Positions 50,523-59,672 of a stretch of 64,000 bases of DNA are shown here, piece after piece. The DNA is from Blastomonas sp. CACIA14H2 (lineage in GTDB: Bacteria; Pseudomonadota; Alphaproteobacteria; Sphingomonadales; Sphingomonadaceae). The position numbers and the translations under genes are program-made. Every line of letters begins with the position of its first letter. The first letter of the stretch is position 1. The notes under the pieces were generated by a model that saw nothing but the letters and a program-made list of their open reading frames with translations, did no database searches and was not told the origin of the DNA. The stretch is from the NCBI GenBank assembly GCA_000503195.1, contig AYSC01000001.1:62001-126000 (forward strand). The letters run 5' to 3'.

Positions 50523-53171
50523 ATGTCGCTTCAAGGCATCATGACCGCGCGCTGCGCGCGTCTTTTTTGCAGTTCCGCACTGGGTGCCGTCCTGCTCGGC
50601 TTTCCGGTCCTTGCCCGGGCCCAGCAGGGCGCGCCGGGCACCGAGACGCCGGAAGCCGGTTCCGAGCCCGAAGACGTCATCATCGTCACCGGATCGAGCA
50701 TTCGCGGCGTACCGCCGATCGGATCGGACCTGATCACCGTGACGCGCGAGGATGCCAGGCTGATCGGCGCGGCCAGCACGCCCGAACTGCTCGCCACGGT
50801 CCCGCAACTCAACAGCTTCAATACCGCGCCGCGCGTCAGCAATGGCGGTCTCGGCTCGTTCGCGCCCGGGCTTCGCGGGCTGCCTTCGGCGGCCACCCTG
50901 CCGCTGATGAACGGCAACCGCCTGATCTCGGGCAGCACCCAGCAGACCAATCCGGACTTCCCGTTCATCCCGGAACTCGCGATCGAGCGGGTCGAGATCG
51001 TCGCGGATGGGGCCTCGGCCATCTATGGATCGGAGGCGGTTGCCGGCGTGGTGAACTTCATCACCCGCAAGCGGGTGTCGGGCGTGGAGGCCATTGCCCG
51101 CTACGGCTTCGCGGATGACTATCATGCCTTCAACGCGGGCGCGATCGTAGGCAAGACATGGGATAGCGGGTCGATCCTGGCGGCCTATCAGTATCAGGAG
51201 AACAGCAACATCACCGGGGCGGACCGGCGGTATCGCACGCTCGATTTTCGTGCGGTGGGCGGCATCGACACGCGGTCGACGGTTTGCCCGGATGCGAATG
51301 TCAATCTGTTCGCGGGTACGATCTACGCCGCGCCCGATCTGGCGCCCGGCGTGAACCGCTGCGATCCGCGCGGACCCGTCGATCTGCTGCCCGAGAACCG
51401 GACGCATGGCGCTTTCGTGTCGGCCCGGCAGGAACTGACGGGCTCGATCACCGCCTGGGCCGACATCCTCTATTCCGATCGCAGGGACATCGTGCAGGCG
51501 GCGCTTCCGGGACAGACCTTCGTCCTGATCACCGCAGCCAATCCGTTCTTCCGTGCCCCACCGGGGACCAACGCCGCGTTCGGCTTTTTCGATTTCCGTC
51601 CGGACCGGCTGGTCGGCGCCGATCATTTCGACCAGACCTTCCGGGTCAGGACCGGCAATGCGACCGCGGGCCTCGACATTGCGCTGCCCAGGGATTTCAA
51701 GGCCACGGTTTCGGGCACCTTCAACTGGTCGCGCAACGACACGTTTCAGCCCGGCATCAACACGACCGCACTGACCGCCGCCGCCGCCGGAACCACGACG
51801 GCGACCGCGCTCGATCCGTTCGGGACGCGGACCGACCCCCGGGTCGTTGCGGCGATCCTCGACAATCCGACCGATTTCACGAACCGGCAACGCCTGAGAA
51901 TGGGGGCTGTGCGGATCGACGGCCCGCTGGCGGCACTGCCGGGAGGCGAAGTCAAGATCGCTCTGGGCGCGGAGTACCGCCGAGAGACCTATATGCAGCG
52001 CGGCCAGAGCGGCGGTGTCGGCTTTCCCGAGGATCTCTCGCGCAACATCCAGTCGGTCTATGGCGAGCTGTTCGTGCCCATCGTCGGAGACGAGAACGCG
52101 GGGCCGTTCTTCCGCAGCCTGACCCTTTCGGTGTCCGGGCGTTACGATCATTACAGCGATTTCGGATCGACCACCAACCCGAAGATCGGCCTGACCTGGA
52201 AGCCCGTGGACGGGGTCACGCTGCGCGGCAGCTTCGGCGAATCCTTCCGCGCACCGGGGCTCAGGGATCTCGGCTCGACCGTCGGGTCCTATTATTCGGC
52301 GGCATCGCTGGTCGACGCATTCGGCGCGCGCGACCCCGCACGCGGCGCGGCGCAGGTGAACACCATCCTGCTATTTGGTGGCAACCGGGACCTCACGCCC
52401 GAAACGGCGCGTACCTGGTCGCTGGGCATGGACCTGAACCCCAGCTTCGCGCCCAACCTGACCGCGAGCGTGACGCTGTACGACATCAAGTACGACAATG
52501 TGATCGGGACTCCATCGGGGCTTGGCGCGCTGCTGTTCAGCGACCCGACATTCGCCTCGCGGGTGATCCGCAATCCTACCCCCCAGCAGCTCAATGCGGC
52601 GATCGCCAATACCGTGCCGTTCTTCTTCACCTTCGCGGCCGTGCCCACGATCGGCAACATCCTCGATCTGCGACAGGGGAATTTCGGCGTTCGCAAGACC
52701 AATGGCATCGATTTTGACCTGCGCTACCGTCAGCCGGTCGGGTTCGGCACCATTTTCGGCGGCATCGCGGGCAATTACATCCTGAACTACGACAATCAGC
52801 TCTCGCCGACATCGCCGCTCAGCAATTCGCTCGATGCGGGCATTCCCCGCACGACTCTGCGCACCACGCTCGGCCTGACCGCAGGGCCGGTGACCGTCGT
52901 CAGTTTCGTCAACCACCGCTCGGGCGTCACCGCGCCCTTTGCGACGCCGACCGGAACCGCGCTGTTCTCGTCGGGGGGCTATACCACGGTCGACCTTCGA
53001 CTGCTGGTCAAGCTGCCCGATATCGGCTTCCTGAAGGGGACGGAGTTCGGAATGCAGATCAACGATCTGTTCGATGCCACGCCGCCCTTCTTCCCGGGTA
53101 CCGACGGCATCGGCGGCGCGTTCAATGCGATCGGAAGATACGCGGCGGTCAGTCTCCGCACGTCGCTCTGA
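50523..53171 (+). CDS. TonB-dependent receptor
   Basis: 882-aa outer-membrane active transporter. Signal peptide about 1-34 (ending LARAQQ), TonB box EDVIIVTGSSIRG, plug domain (LIGAASTPELLATVPQLN ... ERVEIVADGASAIYGSEAVAGVVNFITR) and a long barrel with C-terminal YAAVSLRTSL. This is the sphingomonad/caulobacter catabolic type, not a siderophore or B12 receptor by context. ATG 50523 follows GGAGGGG. Its substrate is unknown, presumably the compound degraded by the downstream genes. Confidence 0.93.
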   Translation: MSLQGIMTARCARLFCSSALGAVLLGFPVLARAQQGAPGTETPEAGSEPEDVIIVTGSSIRGVPPIGSDLITVTREDARLIGAASTPELLATVPQLNSFNTAPRVSNGGLGSFAPGLRGLPSAATLPLMNGNRLISGSTQQTNPDFPFIPELAIERVEIVADGASAIYGSEAVAGVVNFITRKRVSGVEAIARYGFADDYHAFNAGAIVGKTWDSGSILAAYQYQENSNITGADRRYRTLDFRAVGGIDTRSTVCPDANVNLFAGTIYAAPDLAPGVNRCDPRGPVDLLPENRTHGAFVSARQELTGSITAWADILYSDRRDIVQAALPGQTFVLITAANPFFRAPPGTNAAFGFFDFRPDRLVGADHFDQTFRVRTGNATAGLDIALPRDFKATVSGTFNWSRNDTFQPGINTTALTAAAAGTTTATALDPFGTRTDPRVVAAILDNPTDFTNRQRLRMGAVRIDGPLAALPGGEVKIALGAEYRRETYMQRGQSGGVGFPEDLSRNIQSVYGELFVPIVGDENAGPFFRSLTLSVSGRYDHYSDFGSTTNPKIGLTWKPVDGVTLRGSFGESFRAPGLRDLGSTVGSYYSAASLVDAFGARDPARGAAQVNTILLFGGNRDLTPETARTWSLGMDLNPSFAPNLTASVTLYDIKYDNVIGTPSGLGALLFSDPTFASRVIRNPTPQQLNAAIANTVPFFFTFAAVPTIGNILDLRQGNFGVRKTNGIDFDLRYRQPVGFGTIFGGIAGNYILNYDNQLSPTSPLSNSLDAGIPRTTLRTTLGLTAGPVTVVSFVNHRSGVTAPFATPTGTALFSSGGYTTVDLRLLVKLPDIGFLKGTEFGMQINDLFDATPPFFPGTDGIGGAFNAIGRYAAVSLRTSL

Positions 53172-53177
53172 TCGCCG

Positions 53178-53209
53178 GGCGGCGGTGCCTGCCGGGTCGC
53201 GCCGCCGCC
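53178..53209 (+). terminator. Possible hairpin after the TonB receptor gene
   Basis: GGCGGCGG (53178-53185) can pair with CCGCCGCC (53202-53209), loop 16 nt, just after the receptor stop. No U-run follows. Weak terminator candidate or processing hairpin. Confidence 0.35.
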
Positions 53210-53266
53210 TGTCACCCCTGTCTCCCGCCCGGCCCATGATCACTACAGGACAAGGCTTGCCCCTCG

Positions 53267-55300
53267 ATGAACCGTGCCAGCGCATCTCTCCAGGTACCGC
53301 AGATCCGCTTGTATCGCGACTGGCTGAAGGAGCATCATGGCCTCGACTTTCCAGACTATGATGCGCTGCATCGCTGGTCGGTCGATGACCCCGAAGGCTT
53401 CTGGCGGAGCATCTGGGACTATGAGGGGATAGCGTCCCCGAACCCGCCTGCGGCCATGCTGAGCGGGTCGATAATGCCCGGAGCGCGCTGGTGCGCGGGC
53501 ACGGCCGTCAACTATGCCCGGCACGTCTTCAGCCATGTCGAGGCCGCGCAAGCCGCCGGTCAGCCGGCGATCATCGCGATGGACGAAACCGGCACCATTG
53601 CCACGCTGGGCTGGACCGAACTGCGGCGCCAGGCCGCCTCGCTCGCGCTCGAGCTGCGCAGGCTGGGCGTCGTGCGAGGCGACCGCGTCGCCGGGTACCT
53701 GCCGAACATTCCCGCAGCCGTTGTGAGCCTGCTCGCCTGTGCCAGTATCGGTGCCGTGTGGACGCTGTGCTCGCCCGACATGGGCACCAATGCCGTTCTC
53801 GATCGCTGGCAGCAGACCGAGCCGCGGGTCCTGATCGCGGTGGACGGCGTCCGGTACGCGGGCAGGGCCATGGATCGCAGCGGTACGGTCGCCCAGATCC
53901 GCTCGCGCCTGTCCTCGATCGAAAGCGTGCTGCTGGTCTCGACCGGGTTTGGCGAACATGGCGTGCCGGGGGCCATCGACTTTGCAGCCGCGATCGCGCG
54001 CGACGATGGCGAGGTCGCGGCCTTCGAACCCGAATGGTTGCCGTTCGACCATCCGCTGTGGATCCTCTATTCGAGCGGCACCACAGGCCTTCCCAAGGCG
54101 ATTGTCCACGGCCATGGCGGGATCATCCTGGCGACTGCCGCCGGGCGCCTGCATTTCGATCTCGGGCCCAGCTATGCCACCAACACGCTGGGCGAGCGGT
54201 TTCACTGGTACAGTGCCAGCGGATGGGTGATGTGGAACATCCAGGTAGGGGGGCTGCTCAGCGGCACGACCATCTGCCTGTTCGACGGATCACCGGGCGG
54301 CAGCAAGGCGCATCCGGACTGGGGGCGCCTGCTGGACTTTGCGGCGTGCTGCGGCGTCACCTGGTTCGGCGCCGGAGCGGCCTATTTCGTCAACTGCCGC
54401 AAGACGGGCGTGACGTTCGACCGCTCGCCCGAGCTGGCGCGCGTGCGCGCGCTCGGCAGCACCGGTTCGCCGCTCCCTCCCGATGTCCAGCGTTGGGGCA
54501 CCCGGCAACTTGCTGCGCTGGGGCGCGAAGATGTCTGGTGGTGCAATGTCAGCGGAGGGACCGAAATTGCCGCCGCCTTCATGGCAGGCAATCCCGAACT
54601 CCCCGACATGCCCGGCCGTCTCCAGTGTCGCCACCTCGGCGCCGCGATCGAGGCCTGGGACGACAACGCGCATCCGGTGGTCGAACAGGTGGGCGAACTG
54701 GTGTGCACCCGGCCATTCCCCAGCATGCCGCTGCGCTTCTGGGGCGACAAGGACGGCAGCCGGTATCGCGATTCCTATTTTGCCGAATGGCCCGGGGTCT
54801 GGCGCCACGGGGACTGGCTGACCGTCCATGCCGATGGCAGCTGCACCATCTCGGGTCGCAGCGACGCCACCATCAACCGCCACGGCGTGCGGATGGGCAC
54901 GGCCGAGATCTACGCGGCGGTCGAGCAGCTTCCGTGCATCAGCGATTCCATGGTCATCGAGATCGACACCGCCGATGGCGGCAGCGAACTCGTCATGTTC
55001 GTCGTGCCAGGCCAGGAGGCGGCGGTCGACGCCGAGCTACGATCGGCGATTGATGCCGCGATCCGCTCCAGCCTTTCGCCCCGCTTCATCCCCGATCGTG
55101 TTGTCGCAGCGCCGGGCATTCCCCGCACGATGTCGGGCAAGAAGCAGGAACTGCCGATCAAGCGGCTGTTTTCTGGCTGGCCTGCCGACAAGGTGATCAA
55201 TGCCGATGCCAGCGCGACGCCCGAGCTCTTGCCATGGTATATCGACGAGGCGCGGCGCTGGCAGCGGGAAAGCGCGATGCCCACGGAGGAATTGTCGTGA
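53267..55300 (+). CDS. Acetoacetyl-CoA synthetase-like ligase
   Basis: 677-aa AMP-forming acyl-CoA ligase of the acetoacetyl-CoA synthetase type. Family features: N-terminal WSVDDPEGFWRSIWDYEGI, PGARWCAGTAVNYARHVF; AMP motif ILYSSGTTGLPKAIVHGHGG; HWYSASGWVMWNIQVGGLL; SGGTEIAAAF; and the C-terminal GVRMGTAEIYAAVE and MSGKKQELPIKRLF with the catalytic lysine. Substrate may be acetoacetate or a larger 3-oxo acid produced by this pathway. It overlaps the next gene by 4 nt. Confidence 0.9.
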   Translation: MNRASASLQVPQIRLYRDWLKEHHGLDFPDYDALHRWSVDDPEGFWRSIWDYEGIASPNPPAAMLSGSIMPGARWCAGTAVNYARHVFSHVEAAQAAGQPAIIAMDETGTIATLGWTELRRQAASLALELRRLGVVRGDRVAGYLPNIPAAVVSLLACASIGAVWTLCSPDMGTNAVLDRWQQTEPRVLIAVDGVRYAGRAMDRSGTVAQIRSRLSSIESVLLVSTGFGEHGVPGAIDFAAAIARDDGEVAAFEPEWLPFDHPLWILYSSGTTGLPKAIVHGHGGIILATAAGRLHFDLGPSYATNTLGERFHWYSASGWVMWNIQVGGLLSGTTICLFDGSPGGSKAHPDWGRLLDFAACCGVTWFGAGAAYFVNCRKTGVTFDRSPELARVRALGSTGSPLPPDVQRWGTRQLAALGREDVWWCNVSGGTEIAAAFMAGNPELPDMPGRLQCRHLGAAIEAWDDNAHPVVEQVGELVCTRPFPSMPLRFWGDKDGSRYRDSYFAEWPGVWRHGDWLTVHADGSCTISGRSDATINRHGVRMGTAEIYAAVEQLPCISDSMVIEIDTADGGSELVMFVVPGQEAAVDAELRSAIDAAIRSSLSPRFIPDRVVAAPGIPRTMSGKKQELPIKRLFSGWPADKVINADASATPELLPWYIDEARRWQRESAMPTEELS

Positions 55301-56145
55301 AGGCCGGGGTCGTCGGTGCAGGCCTGATGGGGGCGGAGATCGCGCTGGTCCTTGCGCGGGCCGGGCATGAGGTGCTGCTGCACGATCGCAGCGAAGATGC
55401 TCTCAAGGCTGCGATCGAGCGGCTCGGCGCCATCGTGGCCCGCGGGGTTTCGCGCAAGGCCTATGCGCCAGAAGCCGCCAGCGCAGCCTTGCAGCAGATC
55501 GTGCCGGTGAGCACGCTCGCTGCAATGGGCGATTGCGCGATCATCACCGAAGCGGTGTTCGAAGCGCTGGATGTCAAGTCAGATGTCCTGCGCGCGATCG
55601 ATGCCGTGGCCGGACCGGGGTGCATCATCGCTTCCAACACCTCGACCTTGCCGATCTCGACCCTCGCGGCCTGCCTGCCTGCCCATCGCCGCGCCCGCTT
55701 CCTGGGGACGCATTATTTTTCTCCCGTATCGCGCATGGAACTGGTGGAGGTCATCCCGGGCTTCGCCACCGACGACGCGGTGACCGGCGAAGTGATGGCG
55801 CTGCTCGAAACCCTGGGCAAGCGACCTGTCCGGATCCGCGATGTTCCCGGCTTCGCCGTCAACCGGATGCTGCATGCCATGCTGATCGAGGCGGTGAAGC
55901 TGGTCGAGGAGGGCATTGCCACGCCCGAAGACCTCGATACCGCTTGCCGCCTCGGCCTTGGCCATCCGATCGGCCCCTTCGCGCTGATGGACGTCGTGAC
56001 ATCCGATCTGTGCCTGCAGGTGCAGCAGATTCTTCATGACGCCTATGGTGAGCGGTTCCGTCCACCGGCATTGTTGAAGCAGCGGGTTTCAGCCGGATAT
56101 GGCGGCGGGCGAAACAGACCAGGCTGGCTGGCCCAAGATCGATAA
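55297..56145 (+). CDS. 3-hydroxyacyl-CoA dehydrogenase family protein
   Basis: 282-aa NAD-dependent dehydrogenase. N-terminal Rossmann motif GVVGAGLMGAEIALVLARAGHEV; EAVFEALDVKSDVL; ASNTSTLPIS; the active-site LGTHYFSPVSRMELVEVIPG; and the C-terminal dimerisation domain PGFAVNRMLHAMLIEAVKLVEEG. It starts at GTG 55297 (GTGA overlap with the ligase stop, GGAGGAA upstream). Paired with the CoA ligase, it suggests beta-oxidation-like processing of the imported compound. Confidence 0.93.
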   Translation: MKAGVVGAGLMGAEIALVLARAGHEVLLHDRSEDALKAAIERLGAIVARGVSRKAYAPEAASAALQQIVPVSTLAAMGDCAIITEAVFEALDVKSDVLRAIDAVAGPGCIIASNTSTLPISTLAACLPAHRRARFLGTHYFSPVSRMELVEVIPGFATDDAVTGEVMALLETLGKRPVRIRDVPGFAVNRMLHAMLIEAVKLVEEGIATPEDLDTACRLGLGHPIGPFALMDVVTSDLCLQVQQILHDAYGERFRPPALLKQRVSAGYGGGRNRPGWLAQDR

Positions 56146-56215
56146 TCAGCCGCAGGAAGAGGAAGACCATCATGATCGATGCATCAGCACCGCGAGCGCA
56201 GGCAGGAGGGCGCGC

Positions 56216-57517
56216 ATGAGCGGCGCAGGCGGTCCGCGCACTGGCCCCGGTACCCCGTCCCGGGCCGGCCTCACCTTAGGCATGCTTGCTTTTGTCTATG
56301 TGCTCAACTTTCTCGATCGCCAGCTCGTCTCGATCCTGGCCAAGCCTATCCAGGATGGCCTGGGCATCACCGACGGGCAGCTCGGGCTGCTCACAGGCTT
56401 CTATTTCGCGCTGTTCTACTGCTTCATCGCCATTCCGGTGGGCTGGCTGGCCGACCGCACCAGTCGCGTCAAGGTCCTGGCCGCCGCCTGTGCGATCTGG
56501 AGCGCTGCCACCGCTGCTTGCGGGATGGCGGCGAATTACGGCCAGCTGGTCGTCGCGCGCATGCTGGTCGGCGTGGGCGAGGCGGGGGGCGTGCCGCCAT
56601 CCTACGCCATCATATCGGATACCTTCCCGCGCGAACGGCGCACGACCGCGATGGCGATCTTCAACCTCGGCCCCCCGCTCGGCTCGGCGCTCGGCGTTGC
56701 ATTTGGCGCGACGCTGGCGGCAGCGTTCGACTGGCGTATTCCCTTCTACGTCATCGGCGCGATCGGTGTCGCCACGGCCGCGCTGGTGGTGTGGACCGTC
56801 CGGGAGCCTGCGCGCGGCGAGGCCGACCAGGCGGCTGCCCAGCCAGCGAGACGGTCGCACGAAGACGGCTTTGCCACCGCGATCGTGCGCTTTTTCGGCA
56901 ACCCGCTGCTGCTGACGGCATCATTGGCGAGCGGCGCCGGCAATTTCATCACCTATGGCATGCTCAACTTCACCGTGCTTTTCCTGATGCGCGAAAAGGG
57001 CATGCAGCTCGAGCAGGTCGCGGTCTGGTACGCGCTGGTCGTCGGCATCGCGATGAGCGCCGGCATCTATGCCTCGGGGCGGATCGTCGACCGCTATGCG
57101 CAGCGCAGCAAGGCCGCCTATGCGACCGTACCCGCCGCCTCGCTGGTTCTGGCCATACCCTTTTTCCTCGGCTTCGTCTGGGCACCGTGCTGGGAGCTCG
57201 CTCTCGCGTTCCTGATCGTGCCGATGTTCCTCAATTCCTTCTTCCTCTCGGCGACAGTGACCTTCGTGCAGGGCGAAGTTCCCGCCGAACGGAGAGTCAT
57301 ATCGGGGGCGCTGCTGTTGCTGGTGATGAATTTCATCGGGCTGGGGCTTGGCCCGACCTATGTCGGAATGATGAGCGACATCTTTCGGCCGGCATTTGGC
57401 GACCATGCCCTGCAGGCAGCCTATTACGCGCTGGCGCCGATGTATCTGATCGGCGCCGGGCTGTTCCTGCTGCTGGCGCGGATGACCCGCAGGCACGAAC
57501 AGGGGGAGGCAGGATGA
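56216..57517 (+). CDS. MFS transporter, Spinster-like
   Basis: 433-aa inner-membrane transporter with 12 predicted helices. The Spns-type signature is clear: FVYVLNFLDRQLVSILAKPI, GLLTGFYFALFYCFIAIPVG, LADRTSRVKVLAAACAIWS, ARMLVGVGEAGGVPPSYAII and FNLGPPLGSALG. ATG 56216 follows GGAGGG. It probably imports the substrate or an intermediate across the inner membrane. It overlaps the tannase-family gene by 4 nt. Confidence 0.93.
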   Translation: MSGAGGPRTGPGTPSRAGLTLGMLAFVYVLNFLDRQLVSILAKPIQDGLGITDGQLGLLTGFYFALFYCFIAIPVGWLADRTSRVKVLAAACAIWSAATAACGMAANYGQLVVARMLVGVGEAGGVPPSYAIISDTFPRERRTTAMAIFNLGPPLGSALGVAFGATLAAAFDWRIPFYVIGAIGVATAALVVWTVREPARGEADQAAAQPARRSHEDGFATAIVRFFGNPLLLTASLASGAGNFITYGMLNFTVLFLMREKGMQLEQVAVWYALVVGIAMSAGIYASGRIVDRYAQRSKAAYATVPAASLVLAIPFFLGFVWAPCWELALAFLIVPMFLNSFFLSATVTFVQGEVPAERRVISGALLLLVMNFIGLGLGPTYVGMMSDIFRPAFGDHALQAAYYALAPMYLIGAGLFLLLARMTRRHEQGEAG

Positions 57518-59193
57518 TGGCAGCGCAGCAAGCGATCGCACGGGGCCTGGCGAAGGCTGCAATGGTCGGCCGCCCTGCTGCCGCGCCGGTGGGAGCGGCG
57601 CTGGCACTGGCATTGGCATCGGCAATACCCGGTGCCGCCTGGGCGAAGGAAGCCGGAACAGGGCCCGCGGCGGCAGCGCGCTGCGCGGCTCTTTCACGGC
57701 TTGCGCTGGCCGATACGAGCATCGAAAGTGCGGCCATCGTTCCTGCGCGGGCACCGCGCGACAGCCTTTCGGGGGATGTCGCGGGCTATCCCGGCTTTTG
57801 CAGGGTCGTGGCCCGCGTCCGGTCCGAGCCCGGCTCCGATATCGGCGTGGAGCTGTGGCTGCCGCTGCAGGACTGGGCGGGCGTCTTTCACGGCAATGGC
57901 AGCGGCGGATTCGCGGGCAATTTCACGCTGGGCTATGCGGGCATGGCCGAAGGGCTGCGACGCGGTTTCGCCACGGCCACCACCGATGCAGGCACCGCGC
58001 CCGCTACACCGCTGGAGGGAGACAGCCTGATCGGCGAGCCGCGCAAATGGCGCGACTGGGGCCGGCTCTCGGCGCACGTGATGACCGTGACCGGCAAGGC
58101 AATCACGAAGGCATTCTACGGCAGGGCCGCGCAACGATCCTATTATACGGGCTGCTCGACCGGCGGGCAGATGGGGCTGGTCGAGGCGCTGCATTATCCC
58201 GAAGATTATGATGGCATCCTTGTCGGCGCGCCGGTCATGAACCGCACCTGGGGCCATGCCGCCGTGCTGTGGAACTTCGCGTCGGCCAATCGCTCGCCCG
58301 GCCGGCTGCTGTCGGATGCCAAGCTCAGGCTGCTCAACCGGACGGCCATTGCCAGCTGCTGGAAGCAGGGACACGGGCTTGCCGGGGACCGTTTCATCAT
58401 GGACCCGCTGAGCTGCCGGTTCGATCCGGCCGTGCTCGAGTGCAAGCCGGATGAGACGGAAGACTGCCTGACCCGGGACGAAGTGGCGACGGCGCGCGCC
58501 TTCTATTCGGGGCCGACCAGCAACCGCGGCGAGCCCCAGTTCTTCGGCTGGCTTCCCGGCAGCGAGATGCCCGATACCTTTGGCTGGTCGTTCCTGCAAA
58601 AGCCGATCGGCGGCCAGCCCGCCTTTGGCGCATTGTTCAAATGGGTCTTCGGCTCCGACTGGGACTGGCGCAGCTTCGATTTCGATCGCGACATGCCGAT
58701 CGTCAATCAAAGGCTTGATCCCATCGTCAATGATGCGACCCGCGGCAGCCTCGCGGCGTTCGCCAGGCGCGGCGGCAAGCTGATCGTCTTTCACGGGCTG
58801 GCAGACACGCTCGTACCGCCTGGCCAGTCGGTTGAATTTTTCCGGCGCCACGCAATGGAAATGGGGGGCGATGACGCGCTGGGGGCGCATGCGCGCCTGT
58901 TCATGGCCCCAGGCGTGATGCACTGCGGCGGCGGAACAGGTCCGGACGCCTTCAATGCCACCCTCGGGATCCCGCCGCGCCCGCCTTCCGACGACCGTCA
59001 GCACGACATGTTCTCGGCACTCATTGCCTGGACGGAAGAAGGCAAGGCCCCCGATCGCATCATCGCAACCCGATTTGCGAGCGAGCGGCCCGGCGAGATT
59101 GAAATGCAAAGACCGCTCTGCCCTTGGCCCCTACGCGCCGTCTATCGCGGCTATGGATCAACGGCAGCGCCCGGCAGCTTCTCATGTGAATGA
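57514..59193 (+). CDS. Tannase/feruloyl esterase family hydrolase
   Basis: 559-aa secreted serine hydrolase. Signal peptide (about 1-44, ending AAWAKEA). Alpha/beta-hydrolase fold with nucleophile in YYTGCSTGGQMGL, Asp in FHGLADTLVPPGQ, and His in PGVMHCGGG. Cys flanking both Ser and His is the CS-D-HC arrangement of the tannase family (tannases, feruloyl esterases and MHETase). Further paired Cys occur in the lid (CRFDPAVLECKPDETEDC). It likely cleaves an aromatic ester in the periplasm. Real substrate not deducible. Confidence 0.92.
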   Translation: MMAAQQAIARGLAKAAMVGRPAAAPVGAALALALASAIPGAAWAKEAGTGPAAAARCAALSRLALADTSIESAAIVPARAPRDSLSGDVAGYPGFCRVVARVRSEPGSDIGVELWLPLQDWAGVFHGNGSGGFAGNFTLGYAGMAEGLRRGFATATTDAGTAPATPLEGDSLIGEPRKWRDWGRLSAHVMTVTGKAITKAFYGRAAQRSYYTGCSTGGQMGLVEALHYPEDYDGILVGAPVMNRTWGHAAVLWNFASANRSPGRLLSDAKLRLLNRTAIASCWKQGHGLAGDRFIMDPLSCRFDPAVLECKPDETEDCLTRDEVATARAFYSGPTSNRGEPQFFGWLPGSEMPDTFGWSFLQKPIGGQPAFGALFKWVFGSDWDWRSFDFDRDMPIVNQRLDPIVNDATRGSLAAFARRGGKLIVFHGLADTLVPPGQSVEFFRRHAMEMGGDDALGAHARLFMAPGVMHCGGGTGPDAFNATLGIPPRPPSDDRQHDMFSALIAWTEEGKAPDRIIATRFASERPGEIEMQRPLCPWPLRAVYRGYGSTAAPGSFSCE

Positions 59194-59331
59194 CCCTGCA
59201 GCTGGTGCTGATCCCCCATGGGCTGTTCCGGCGACAGCAGGAACGCGCCCAGCCGGGCAGTCATGTGCTGCCACAGGGCGAGGATGGATCGCCGTCGGGA
59301 TCGGCGCGTATCCGCTGCAGGAGATGTTATC

Positions 59332-59595
59332 ATGGCCAATGGCTGGGCGCGCGATGGCGCGATCCAAGATCAGATCGACGATACGATAACCGATGCAGTG
59401 TCCACCGCGCGGGCGCGATTGCCGATCGGCGAGGGATCCGAATATTGTGACGACTGCGGCGAGGACATCCCCCCAGCGCGGCGCAGGGCGCTCCCCGGCA
59501 TTCGCACGTGCATCGAATGTCAGTCGAAACGCGATCGGCAGATCCGCAACTCCGGGATCAATCGCCGGGGCAGCAAGGACAGCCAGTTGCGTTGA
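59332..59595 (+). CDS. DksA/TraR-type C4 zinc-finger protein
   Basis: 87-aa protein with a C-terminal zinc finger CDDCGEDIPPARRRALPG followed by CIECQSK, of the short DksA/TraR (YbiI-like) type. Small members can bind RNA polymerase through its secondary channel and tune transcription. ATG 59332 follows GGAGATG. It is unrelated in function to the catabolic neighbours as far as can be seen. Confidence 0.88.
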   Translation: MANGWARDGAIQDQIDDTITDAVSTARARLPIGEGSEYCDDCGEDIPPARRRALPGIRTCIECQSKRDRQIRNSGINRRGSKDSQLR

Positions 59596-59672
59596 ACCAT
59601 TCCCACCGCGGCTGGGTGCGCAGCACAGAGCAGTCACCTCGCTAGTGGCGTTATCGGCTCAATGGCACCGGA

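Noticed and set aside
50448-52151. A 567-codon minus-strand frame opposite the TonB receptor
   Set aside because: Rich in R, H, G and D without domains; receptor motifs on the plus strand explain the sequence.
56179-59193. A 1004-codon open frame on the plus strand spanning the MFS and tannase-family genes
   Set aside because: Its first part is the MFS gene read in the wrong frame; only the end, in the tannase frame from 57514, is real. High GC makes long open shadow frames common here.
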